Origin: DAIRDK01 sp035403225
GTDB taxonomy: Bacteria > Bacteroidota > Bacteroidia > Bacteroidales > FEN-979
Length of the DNA: 30,410 bases
Direction of reading: 5' to 3'
Assembly: GCA_035403225.1 (NCBI GenBank)
Contig: DAONET010000027.1
Span: 1-30,410 of the forward strand
Each line of letters starts with the position of its first letter. The stretch's first letter is position 1. The notes beneath the pieces were generated by a model, which saw only the letters and a program-made list of their open reading frames with translations, did not search any database and was not told the DNA's origin. The translations under genes and the position numbers were made by a program. Below, piece after piece: positions 22,943 to 30,410 of this stretch.

Positions 22943-22976
22943 CGTAATTTCGGGGTGTTGTTTCCCATTCGGCAAG

Positions 22977-25403
22977 ATGGTTAGAAAGATCCTCTTCATG
23001 GCAGCATTTCTTTTCCTGGCAGTGAAAATGTCATGGGCTCAGGAAGGTGTGCTTTCCGGGACCGTCTCGGATGCGGAAGGGAATTTCATGCAATACGTTA
23101 ACCTGGCCATCAAAGGGACCACCTCAGGAACTACTACGGGGAGAGGCGGTTACTTTGAGATGAAGGTGCCGGCCGGAACAGAAGTGACGATCCTCTATTC
23201 GTTTGTAGGGTATAACACCGATTCGCTGGTGGTCAACCTGAAACCGGATGAACACCGGAAAGTGGAGTTGACCCTGAAACAGATCTCCACCGAACTCTCG
23301 ACCATCGAAGTCAAAGACCAGCAACTCCGGACCAACACGTTCAACCGTCTCGATCCGAAGACCGTTACCCTGATCCCTTCCATCAATGCGAGTGTGGAAG
23401 ACCTGATCAAGACCATGCCCGGTGTGTCATCTCATAATGAGCTGAGTTCTCAATACTCCGTCAGGGGCGGTAATTACGACGAGAACCTGGTTTTCATCAA
23501 CGACCTGGAGATCTACCGGCCCTTTCTGGTGCGATCGGGCCAGCAGGAAGGGATGAGCATTATCAATCCCGACCTGGTTTCCGGCATCTCTTTTTCAGCA
23601 GGAGGATTTGATGCGCGATACGGTGATAAGATGTCATCCGTTCTTGACATCCGGTACAAAAAGCCTGAGTCTTTCCGCGGGTCGTTCGACGTAAGCCTGC
23701 TCGGCGCCAATGCCCATCTGGAAGGGACCATCGCCAAAAAGATCACTTACCTCCTCGGTACACGGTACAAGTCAAACAGCTACTTCCTGCAAGGGATGGA
23801 TACCAAAGGCAATTATAAACCACGGTTCTTCGATTTTCAGGGCATGGTCGGGTACGACATCTCCCCCAAATGGGAGTTCTCCGTATTGGGTATCTATTCC
23901 AATAATTCGTACAAGCTGATTCCCGAAACCCGGGAGACCAGCTTTGGAACGCAAGACGAAGCCTATCAGATAAAGATTTATTTTGACGGGAAAGAGGTAG
24001 ACAGCTACCAAAACTGGCTGACCTCCGCGACCCTGACCTGGAAACCCAACGACGATCTCAGGATCAAACTGATCTCTTCCGTATATCAGACCTGGGAACG
24101 GGAAACTTATGATATCTCGGGAGAGTACTGGATCGGGAAGCTGGAAACTTTCCAGCAGTCGTCGGAATACGGTAATGTGACCGACATCATGGGTGTAGGA
24201 GCCTACCTCGATCATGCCCGGAATTATCTCGATGGCACTGTTTATAATTTCGAGCACCGGGGATCCTGGAACAAGAACAAAAGCCAGACCTTATGGAGTG
24301 TGAAGTACCAGCATGAAACCTTCACCAACTACATCAGCGAGTACCAGCTTCAGGATTCGGCCGGGTATTCCCTGCCCCACCCTGCCGATACCCCGGGTTT
24401 CCCCAACAACGATCTGCAACCGCTGGAGATGAGTTACTCGCTTCATGCCGACACGAGTATGTCCACGAACCGGGTATCAGCTTTCCTGCAGAACACCTGG
24501 ACTTTCAAATGGAGAAAGGCCGATTTCGCGGTAACGGCAGGACTTCGCAGTATGTTTAACGACTACAACCATGATGTGGTAGTCAATCCCAGGGTCAGCA
24601 TTTCCGTCAAACCAAAATGGAAAAACGACTGTGTCTTCCGAATCTCGGGAGGTTATTATTCCCAGCCCCCGAGTTTCCGCGAGATGACCGACCTGACGGG
24701 AATGATCGTATCCGGGTTGAAAGCACAGACCTCCATCCAGGCCGTGGCAGGCAACGATATTTATTTCAGGGCCTGGAACCGTCCGTTTAAGTTTGTCACG
24801 GAAGTTTATTATAAATACGTACAGAACCTTATTCCTTACGAGATCGACAACCTGAAGATCCGGTATTATGGCACCAACGATGCTCACGGGTACGCCACCG
24901 GCATTGATTTCAGGGTCAACGGGGAATTTGTGAAAGGGATTGAGTCGTGGGCCAGTCTTTCGTTGATGAAAACCATGGAATACTACGAGGGGCAGTGGAT
25001 CCCCCGTCCCACTGATCAGCGGATCAATCTGGCGATCTTCTTCCAGGATTATATTCCGAAGGCGCCGACATGGAAAGTCAACCTGACGCTGGTATACGGC
25101 ACCGGGCTCCCCATCGGGCCTCCCGATTCACCACGTTCGGAACAGGATATCCGTCTTCCCGCCTATCGCCGTGTTGACATCGGCCTTTCGAAACAACTGA
25201 TCGGGGACAGGACGAGATTCAAATCGACCAATCCGCTCAGGGTGTTTGATCAGATGTGGATATCGATGGAGATCTTCAACCTCCTTCAACTCAGTAATAC
25301 CGTATCCTACCTATGGATTACCGACATCACCGGCCAGCAATATGCCGTTCCGAACTACCTGACTCCGCGCACGCTGAACGTGAAACTCATCGCTGAGTTC
25401 TAA
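22977..25403 (+). CDS. TonB-dependent outer-membrane receptor with CarboxypepD_reg-like N-terminus
   Basis: This 808-residue protein starts at ATG 22977 (MVRKILFMAAF). The frame is open 105 bp further upstream, but that part overlaps the previous gene and the signal peptide begins here (cleavage near SWAQ-EG). A CarboxypepD_reg-like domain (about 25-105: LSGTVSDAEGNFMQYVNLAIKG) is followed by a plug domain (about 130-240) with LIKTMPGVSS, YSVRGGNYDENLVFIND and the GGFDARYGDKMSSVLDI turn. A long beta-barrel runs to the C-terminal Phe (KLIAEF), as expected for BamA-dependent insertion. No SusD-like partner is encoded next to it, so it is not a classic glycan SusCD pair. Substrate unknown (siderophore, vitamin, peptide or metal are open). 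It converges with the PorP/SprF gene, 6 bp between stops, without a visible terminator. Confidence 0.93.
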   Translation: MVRKILFMAAFLFLAVKMSWAQEGVLSGTVSDAEGNFMQYVNLAIKGTTSGTTTGRGGYFEMKVPAGTEVTILYSFVGYNTDSLVVNLKPDEHRKVELTLKQISTELSTIEVKDQQLRTNTFNRLDPKTVTLIPSINASVEDLIKTMPGVSSHNELSSQYSVRGGNYDENLVFINDLEIYRPFLVRSGQQEGMSIINPDLVSGISFSAGGFDARYGDKMSSVLDIRYKKPESFRGSFDVSLLGANAHLEGTIAKKITYLLGTRYKSNSYFLQGMDTKGNYKPRFFDFQGMVGYDISPKWEFSVLGIYSNNSYKLIPETRETSFGTQDEAYQIKIYFDGKEVDSYQNWLTSATLTWKPNDDLRIKLISSVYQTWERETYDISGEYWIGKLETFQQSSEYGNVTDIMGVGAYLDHARNYLDGTVYNFEHRGSWNKNKSQTLWSVKYQHETFTNYISEYQLQDSAGYSLPHPADTPGFPNNDLQPLEMSYSLHADTSMSTNRVSAFLQNTWTFKWRKADFAVTAGLRSMFNDYNHDVVVNPRVSISVKPKWKNDCVFRISGGYYSQPPSFREMTDLTGMIVSGLKAQTSIQAVAGNDIYFRAWNRPFKFVTEVYYKYVQNLIPYEIDNLKIRYYGTNDAHGYATGIDFRVNGEFVKGIESWASLSLMKTMEYYEGQWIPRPTDQRINLAIFFQDYIPKAPTWKVNLTLVYGTGLPIGPPDSPRSEQDIRLPAYRRVDIGLSKQLIGDRTRFKSTNPLRVFDQMWISMEIFNLLQLSNTVSYLWITDITGQQYAVPNYLTPRTLNVKLIAEF

Positions 25404-25409
25404 ATCAGA

Positions 25410-26339
25410 TTAAAAATATCTTACCTCCGGCATGCGGTTGGTGTGGAAGAGATCAAAATCATAACCGATTCGGATCTCATGAGAGCCGTGATTATAGGAG
25501 GAAAGCTGGTTAAACCAGGCATCATAAGAGTATCCGATGTGCAGGTTTTTCCGGATATTGATCTCCGCCATGGCAGTGAGACAGTTTTCAGTACGGTATG
25601 ACACTCCCAGCCAAAGCACCTTATTGATCAACACGGACAGGCTCAGGTCGGCCTGGACGGGAGCGTTCTGGGTATATTTCACCAGGGCAGCCGGGCGGAA
25701 ATCCAGGTTTTCATTTATCGGGATCACCACGCCCGACATGGCGTAGAAATGGCGCATCAGTTTAGAGAAAGAAGTCTTGTCCTCATCGGCATTTTGCGAC
25801 ACCACGATCCTGTTCTGCAACAGGTGAGTGGATGAAATCCCGATGTAATATTTGGGGGTGTAATAATAGAATCCGACACCAGCGTCAGGCACTGCCCTGT
25901 TCTTCACCTGATCATTCAGCAATGGATCGTTCGGGTTCTCCGGATTGAGGGCACTCCAATCGATATCCAGGTAATCAAAGCCAAATTGAGCTCCCATGGA
26001 GAGAGTCCCTTTGGGAAACAAAATCCGGTAGGCAAACGACCCCATTACACCGGTTTCGACGGTCGGACCCAGTGCATCACGGTAGGTATATAACCCCAAT
26101 CCCAGATGTGGATTCTTTAAGTTGGTATGGCCTGCGAACGACATGGTATTCGGTCCATCCTTCACACCAACCCATTGAAAACGATCGATGATGTCGATTG
26201 ACAAAGCTTCTGAGGAACCTGCATAGGCCGGATTGATCGCCACCTTATTAAACATGTATTGGGTGAAGATGGGGTCCTGCTGTGCGAAGACCCTGAAGGA
26301 GGCGACAATCAGCAGCAAGATCAAAGCTGACTTTTTCAT
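25410..26339 (-). CDS. PorP/SprF family type IX secretion-associated outer-membrane protein
   Basis: This 309-residue protein has a signal peptide (LILLLIVASFRVFA, cut before QQDP). The family signature QDPIFTQYMFNKVAINPAYAG is seen just after cleavage (18 residues of it as PIFTQYMF and INPAYAGS). The rest is a predicted beta-barrel with repeated amphipathic strands, ending in EVRYF. In Flavobacterium, SprF is needed for surface display of the adhesin SprB; PorP is a related protein in Porphyromonas. The gene follows the giant adhesin by 40 bp on the same strand, the usual SprB-SprF type pairing, so it probably helps attach or export that adhesin. No separate promoter of the TAnnTTTG type was seen in the gap. 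Confidence 0.93.
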   Translation of the reverse strand: MKKSALILLLIVASFRVFAQQDPIFTQYMFNKVAINPAYAGSSEALSIDIIDRFQWVGVKDGPNTMSFAGHTNLKNPHLGLGLYTYRDALGPTVETGVMGSFAYRILFPKGTLSMGAQFGFDYLDIDWSALNPENPNDPLLNDQVKNRAVPDAGVGFYYYTPKYYIGISSTHLLQNRIVVSQNADEDKTSFSKLMRHFYAMSGVVIPINENLDFRPAALVKYTQNAPVQADLSLSVLINKVLWLGVSYRTENCLTAMAEINIRKNLHIGYSYDAWFNQLSSYNHGSHEIRIGYDFDLFHTNRMPEVRYF

Positions 26340-26379
26340 ATTACTTCTTTTCTATTATTCTGACTAACAATCAATTCTA

Positions 26380-29300
26380 TTAAAAACTACCCCTTACGAA
26401 AACCCATCCCTGGTACGATCCTACATGCTCGAGTTTGATGATGTAGAAGTAAGTCCCGTCAGGAACCGATTCTCCGTTTTTATTGGTGCCGTCCCAGATC
26501 ACATCCGAGTTATTATACCCGTTGAATGTGCGGATTTTGTCACCCCAGCGATTGAAAATGATCACCGAATTTTCCGGATATTTTTCAATTCCGCTGATGG
26601 TCCAGGTATCGTTAACGCCATCTCCATTGGGAGTGATCACATTATAGATCTCGATGGGCACTCCTTCGCCGATGGTGATATAGATCATGGCGGTATCAGT
26701 CTGCGGCAGCGAATCGGAATCCTGAATGAAATACCTGATGGAGTCTATTCCCTGATAATCTTTATCGGGGATATAAGTAAATGAGCTGTCATCGGTTGAG
26801 GAGACAGATCCATGATGCGGACCTTCGAGGATAAAATAATGCAAGGTGGTTCCTTCCGGATCGTAATCGTTGTTCATCGGATGAATCAGCACCGGTATGT
26901 CAGCGATAGTCTGGGCGTAATCGTCCACCGCTACCGGAGCAAGATGAGCCACCCCTACGTTGATGTTCACGGAATCAGAAGCGGCGCATCCGGTTACGAG
27001 ATCGAGGGCGGTAAGCACCAGGGTCACATTTTCGTTCACCGGCACCGTTGTCGGATCTTCCACATCGGGATTTACGAGGTATTGAGCAGGGGCCCATTGA
27101 TAACCATAGACTCCCGATCCGCTGCTGACGGTAGCATCGATGACCACCGATGTTCCCGGTTGAGTGGAAAGATCAGGTCCTGCATTTACCATCGGGGCAC
27201 CGTTCAGGGTGAGTACCAGGCTGTCGGAGGCTGTTCTGTCAGCACATCCGCCAATTCCTGATACCGTGATGTTCATCACCATGTCGCCGGCCATGCCCGA
27301 TGGAGTTTTATAGGTCACTGCCAGAGAGTCCGGATTATTGTTCAGCAGGATCCCGTTGGCAGACCAGCTCACCGCGCTGTAGTTGGCAGCGGTAGCGCTG
27401 TTGAGATGAATGGTGGTTCCCGCGCAGACACTAAGGTCAGGACCTGCCTCTACGGAAGGTTTCCCGGAAATGGTCACCATCAGGGTATCGGATATCGGGA
27501 GGCAACCGCCCAACGGAGTAGCCGTCAGGATCAGCGACACTTTTCCTTGTTCAATATCAGCCTGGCTGGGATGATAAACCGGGTTCAGCAGAAGATGGTT
27601 ATCAAAAGCACCCGTACCGGTAGTACTCCAGAATACATCTTCGTAATGCTGACCGGAGGCTTCGGTGATCAGCAGGTTTTCATCTTCGCAGATCATCTGG
27701 TCGGGACCCGCTGATATCTGTGGGGCCGGATGGAAGGTCAGTACCTTTTCATCCACGATACTGTCACAGGGTGCATGTGCAAACACTTTTAGCACCAAGG
27801 TTACCTCTCCTGTCTCACCAGGCAGCGGGATATAGGTTGGATGAAGGGTGGTATCTCCGGTCAACGTGCCGGCTCCGTTGTGAGTCCAAATCAGATACTT
27901 GTAATTTTCCGCGGTTGCATCATTCACAACAACCTGATTATCAACACATTGCACCTTGTCATCTCCCGCGTTTACAGAAGCCGGTTTGGTGAGGGAAAGA
28001 ATCAAGGCATCGGCCGCATCTGAGCAAGTGCCTATTCCGTGAGCAACAAGGGTAAGGGTTATTTCTCCCGATTGCACATCTTGCTGGCTTGGGTAATAAA
28101 CCGGGTGTAAGATGGTGGAATCGTTGAAAGAGCCTGTTCCGGAGGTATGCCACAGCAGGGAGGAATACCCGTTTCCATCTGAAGATGCCAGTTCCACCGG
28201 TGTTGAGCCGCAGGTTTCAATATCCGAACCGGCATTTACTGCAGGCGCCGGGTTAATGAAGAGATGTTTCGAATCCATGACTTCGCCACACGGTGAGTAC
28301 CCGAAGATTCTCATGGCCAATTCAACGGTATCGACTTCGCCGGGAGCCGGGATATAGGTCGGGGTAAGGGAATTGGCATTAATCAGGGTCCCTTGTCCGT
28401 TGTGGGTCCAGAGAATGGCATTGGCATTGACCGCCCAGGCGTCGCTGACAGTATAGGATTCTCCCTCACAAATGCTGGCATTAGCGCCTGCTCCGCCTTC
28501 CGGGTACGGAGTAATCTGTAACTGCATTTCATCGGTAGCTCCACCGCACGGACTGATTCCGGTTACAGTGAGTGTCAGGGTGACCGTTCCGCTTTCATTG
28601 GTTGCGGGGACGTAGGTCGGGGAGATAGCAGTAGGGTTGTTGATCGTTCCCTGTCCGTTATGCGTCCACATAATGGAATTATAATTTCCGGCAACAGCAC
28701 CTGTCACGGTGAAAGAAGTTCCCTCGCAGGTGGTGGCATCCGGTCCGGCCCAAGCCTGAGCGGCGCCCTGAATCGTCACCAGCATGGTATCTGTTACCGG
28801 CGTGCATGGAGAGGATCCATAGGCTGTAAGGATTAATCTGACGTCGCCGTTAGTGATATCCTGGGCTCCCGGATAATAAACAGGATTCAGCAGAGTGGGG
28901 TTGCTGAAAGTGCCGTTTCCGGTGGTACTCCAATGCAGACTTGTTTGATATTGGGCTGTGGCAGCAGTCAGATTCACGGTATCGTTTTCACAAATCAATA
29001 CATCAGGGCCTGTATATGCCGTCTGGTGATAATGATTGACAACCATCATAGTATCCCAGGTTGCACATTCACCGGTTATTACGGTATAGACAAACTGGTA
29101 GGTGCCGGGTATCATGTTGGAAACCGTTGCAACGGGTGAATTGGCCGGATGGATCACAGCGATATTCGGGCCAGATAACTGGCTCCAGTTGCTTGTCCCC
29201 GGATTCGGATCAGAGACCGAAAGCAGCGTAGAATTAGCATCACACAACTCCTGATCCTCACCTGCCTGTGCGGTGATTGCTTCCATCACATTGATAAACA

Positions 29301-30410
29301 CCGTATCGTTGGTACATGCAGCCGGCAATGGATAGCCATTATCACATAAGGATATCACCACCATATCGGGACCGAAATAATGTGCATACGGAGTGTAGAG
29401 AAAATCTCCGTTCCCTTGCAATTCAAAGGTTCCATGAGAAGGGCCTGACAGCGGCTGAGTTGTCACCGTCAACGAGGTATGTTCAACCTCATCTTCATCC
29501 CCGTTCTCAAGAATATTTCCTGAAGTATTGGTGTTCTCACACAGCGAAATATTTTCGTTGTAGGTCACCGGCGGATCATTGACCGGATTCACGGTTATTG
29601 TCACCGTAGCTGTATCGCACAGTGCATCTGCATCACAAACCATGTAGGTGAAGGTATCTGTGCCATAATAGTTCAGCACCGGAACATAGTGAATGATTCC
29701 TCCCGGATGAATGGTAGCAGATCCATTTGCCGGGGCCTGTACGATGGTCAGCGAGGATACCACTATATTGTTATCACAATCCGTATCGTTGGCTAACACC
29801 GGAATATCCACAGTCATGTCTTCCATCAGAGAAGCAACATCATCCATGGAACCGGGGTAACTGATGATGCGGATGTTTTGTTGACAGATATTACTGTTCC
29901 CCGCTGAATCGAATACAGTCCAGGTCACCGTGGTGGTACCGGAGGGATAGGTGCCACTGGCATTGGATGTTTCGGTAAAGGAATTGATCAGGTAAGAACC
30001 GGGGCAGTTATCACTGAAAAGTGGTTGCGGAACAGTGACAGCTGCGGAACAATGTCCGGGATCGGTTAGTTGTTCGATATCCTGCGGACAGGTGATCGAT
30101 GGATTTTCAGCATCCTGAACCGTAACAGTAAAGCTGCAGGAAGCAGTATTGCCGGAACCATCCGTGACCGTCCACGTTACCGTGGTGATTCCCTTTTGGA
30201 AAACGGCATTTGACAATGTACCCAGATTATTATAATCATTGACGACGACAGTTCCGGTACAATTATCATTGATGGTGGCCGGATCAAACTCTGTGTCATT
30301 TACCGTATAGGTACATGCTCCCTGATCTGCGTTTCTTGTCTGATTTTCTTTACAAGTAATCGTCGGCAGTTGGTTATCAATAACGGTAACATTTTGATTG
30401 CAGGTAGCGG
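26380..30410 (-). CDS. Giant modular type IX-secreted adhesin, N-terminal part outside window
   Basis: The frame is open from the stop at 26380 through the right edge (about 1343 residues seen). An internal TTG at 30216 is not the real start, because coding with the same HYR character continues upstream. Modules from the visible N-side: end of one HYR repeat, two HYR repeats (about 30360-29870; ITTVTWTVTDGSGNTASC), two cadherin/Big_9-like repeats (about 29865-29280; DIPVLANDTDCDNN), a PKD-like domain (about 29280-29030), seven Ig-like modules of about 87 residues (29030-27190), another PKD-like domain, a third cadherin-like repeat (about 26940-26670), and a C-terminal gliding-motility-associated sorting domain (from about 26665; NVITPNGDGVNDTW, IIFNRWGDKI, DGTYFYIIKL). 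Secreted by the type IX system and exposed on the surface, it probably mediates adhesion. Base composition looks lower in GC than its neighbours. Confidence 0.93.
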   Translation of the reverse strand, partial: ATCNQNVTVIDNQLPTITCKENQTRNADQGACTYTVNDTEFDPATINDNCTGTVVVNDYNNLGTLSNAVFQKGITTVTWTVTDGSGNTASCSFTVTVQDAENPSITCPQDIEQLTDPGHCSAAVTVPQPLFSDNCPGSYLINSFTETSNASGTYPSGTTTVTWTVFDSAGNSNICQQNIRIISYPGSMDDVASLMEDMTVDIPVLANDTDCDNNIVVSSLTIVQAPANGSATIHPGGIIHYVPVLNYYGTDTFTYMVCDADALCDTATVTITVNPVNDPPVTYNENISLCENTNTSGNILENGDEDEVEHTSLTVTTQPLSGPSHGTFELQGNGDFLYTPYAHYFGPDMVVISLCDNGYPLPAACTNDTVFINVMEAITAQAGEDQELCDANSTLLSVSDPNPGTSNWSQLSGPNIAVIHPANSPVATVSNMIPGTYQFVYTVITGECATWDTMMVVNHYHQTAYTGPDVLICENDTVNLTAATAQYQTSLHWSTTGNGTFSNPTLLNPVYYPGAQDITNGDVRLILTAYGSSPCTPVTDTMLVTIQGAAQAWAGPDATTCEGTSFTVTGAVAGNYNSIMWTHNGQGTINNPTAISPTYVPATNESGTVTLTLTVTGISPCGGATDEMQLQITPYPEGGAGANASICEGESYTVSDAWAVNANAILWTHNGQGTLINANSLTPTYIPAPGEVDTVELAMRIFGYSPCGEVMDSKHLFINPAPAVNAGSDIETCGSTPVELASSDGNGYSSLLWHTSGTGSFNDSTILHPVYYPSQQDVQSGEITLTLVAHGIGTCSDAADALILSLTKPASVNAGDDKVQCVDNQVVVNDATAENYKYLIWTHNGAGTLTGDTTLHPTYIPLPGETGEVTLVLKVFAHAPCDSIVDEKVLTFHPAPQISAGPDQMICEDENLLITEASGQHYEDVFWSTTGTGAFDNHLLLNPVYHPSQADIEQGKVSLILTATPLGGCLPISDTLMVTISGKPSVEAGPDLSVCAGTTIHLNSATAANYSAVSWSANGILLNNNPDSLAVTYKTPSGMAGDMVMNITVSGIGGCADRTASDSLVLTLNGAPMVNAGPDLSTQPGTSVVIDATVSSGSGVYGYQWAPAQYLVNPDVEDPTTVPVNENVTLVLTALDLVTGCAASDSVNINVGVAHLAPVAVDDYAQTIADIPVLIHPMNNDYDPEGTTLHYFILEGPHHGSVSSTDDSSFTYIPDKDYQGIDSIRYFIQDSDSLPQTDTAMIYITIGEGVPIEIYNVITPNGDGVNDTWTISGIEKYPENSVIIFNRWGDKIRTFNGYNNSDVIWDGTNKNGESVPDGTYFYIIKLEHVGSYQGWVFVRGSF
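27190..29030 (-). repeat. Seven tandem Ig-like modules (about 87 residues each) within the adhesin
   Basis: Each module opens with an AG-x-D/N pattern and a Cys about 8 residues on (CENDT, CEGTS, CEGES, CGSTP, CVDNQ, CEDEN, CAGTT). It has a central Trp (HWSTTGNGTF, MWTHNGQGTI and so on) and a second Cys near the end (mostly SPC, also GTC, GGC). Two subtypes alternate: NPVYYP-type with QD/AD (modules 1, 4, 6) and PTYIP-type with a short loop (modules 2, 3, 5); module 7 is divergent. Period at DNA level is about 263 bp. Confidence 0.8.

Noticed and set aside
27190..29030. CRISPR-like or other DNA repeat array, because similar bases recur about every 263 bp
   Set aside because: The periodicity follows in-frame protein modules with diverged DNA; there are no short identical repeats with unique spacers.

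Overview
The window comes from a member of the Bacteroidota, most likely an anaerobic or fermentative lineage. The evidence is type IX secretion and gliding-type genes (gldF, gldG, a PorP/SprF protein and a giant adhesin with a gliding-motility C-terminal domain), a TonB-dependent receptor with a carboxypeptidase-regulatory N-terminus, and repeated promoter elements of the Bacteroidota form TAnnTTTG just upstream of start codons. Nearly every base is coding. The largest gap is 252 bp, between the chosen start of the sensor/PPDK gene and gdhA. No tRNA, rRNA, CRISPR array, insertion sequence or phage gene was seen. Both the first and the last gene are cut by the window edge.

Region 1 (1-9817, all minus strand) looks like one operon. 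It starts with a 1290-residue protein carrying two sensor modules, two receiver-like domains and a PEP-synthase-type ATP-grasp domain. This is followed at 32, 8 and 9 bp spacing by a NuoE/HydC-like subunit, a NuoF/HydB-like subunit, and a very large fusion protein. The fusion has a [2Fe-2S] domain, a GltD/NfnB-like flavin domain, two [4Fe-4S] clusters and a NuoG/formate-dehydrogenase-like molybdopterin domain without a visible catalytic Cys or Sec. The three redox proteins look like a soluble, possibly electron-bifurcating NAD(P)H/ferredoxin complex.

Region 2 (10070-11422) is a single glutamate dehydrogenase gene, divergent from region 1 and ended by a strong hairpin terminator embedded in the tail of the converging gene. 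Region 3 (11432-16297, minus) is a gldF-gldG-DUF4340-GT87 operon: an ABC-2 permease, its GldG partner, a single-pass DUF4340 protein and a polytopic glycosyltransferase-like protein. Its ATPase (GldA) is not in the window.

Region 4 (16387-22180) holds housekeeping genes: phoH, a SAM hydrolase (DUF62), purC, a four-helix-bundle protein, a SirB1-type transglutaminase-like protein, cinA and rpmB. Two divergent gene pairs here have unusually compact promoter arrangements. In phoH/SAM hydrolase the two -7 elements face each other across 5 bp. In SirB1-like/cinA they sit in a perfect 11-bp inverted repeat only 4 bases from each ATG.

Region 5 (22295-30410) is the cell envelope: a small secreted CarboxypepD_reg-like protein followed by a TonB-dependent receptor, then, converging from the other strand, a PorP/SprF-like protein downstream of a very large modular adhesin. 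The adhesin is cut at the right edge. It contains HYR, cadherin-like and Ig/PKD-like modules and ends in a type IX secretion sorting domain.
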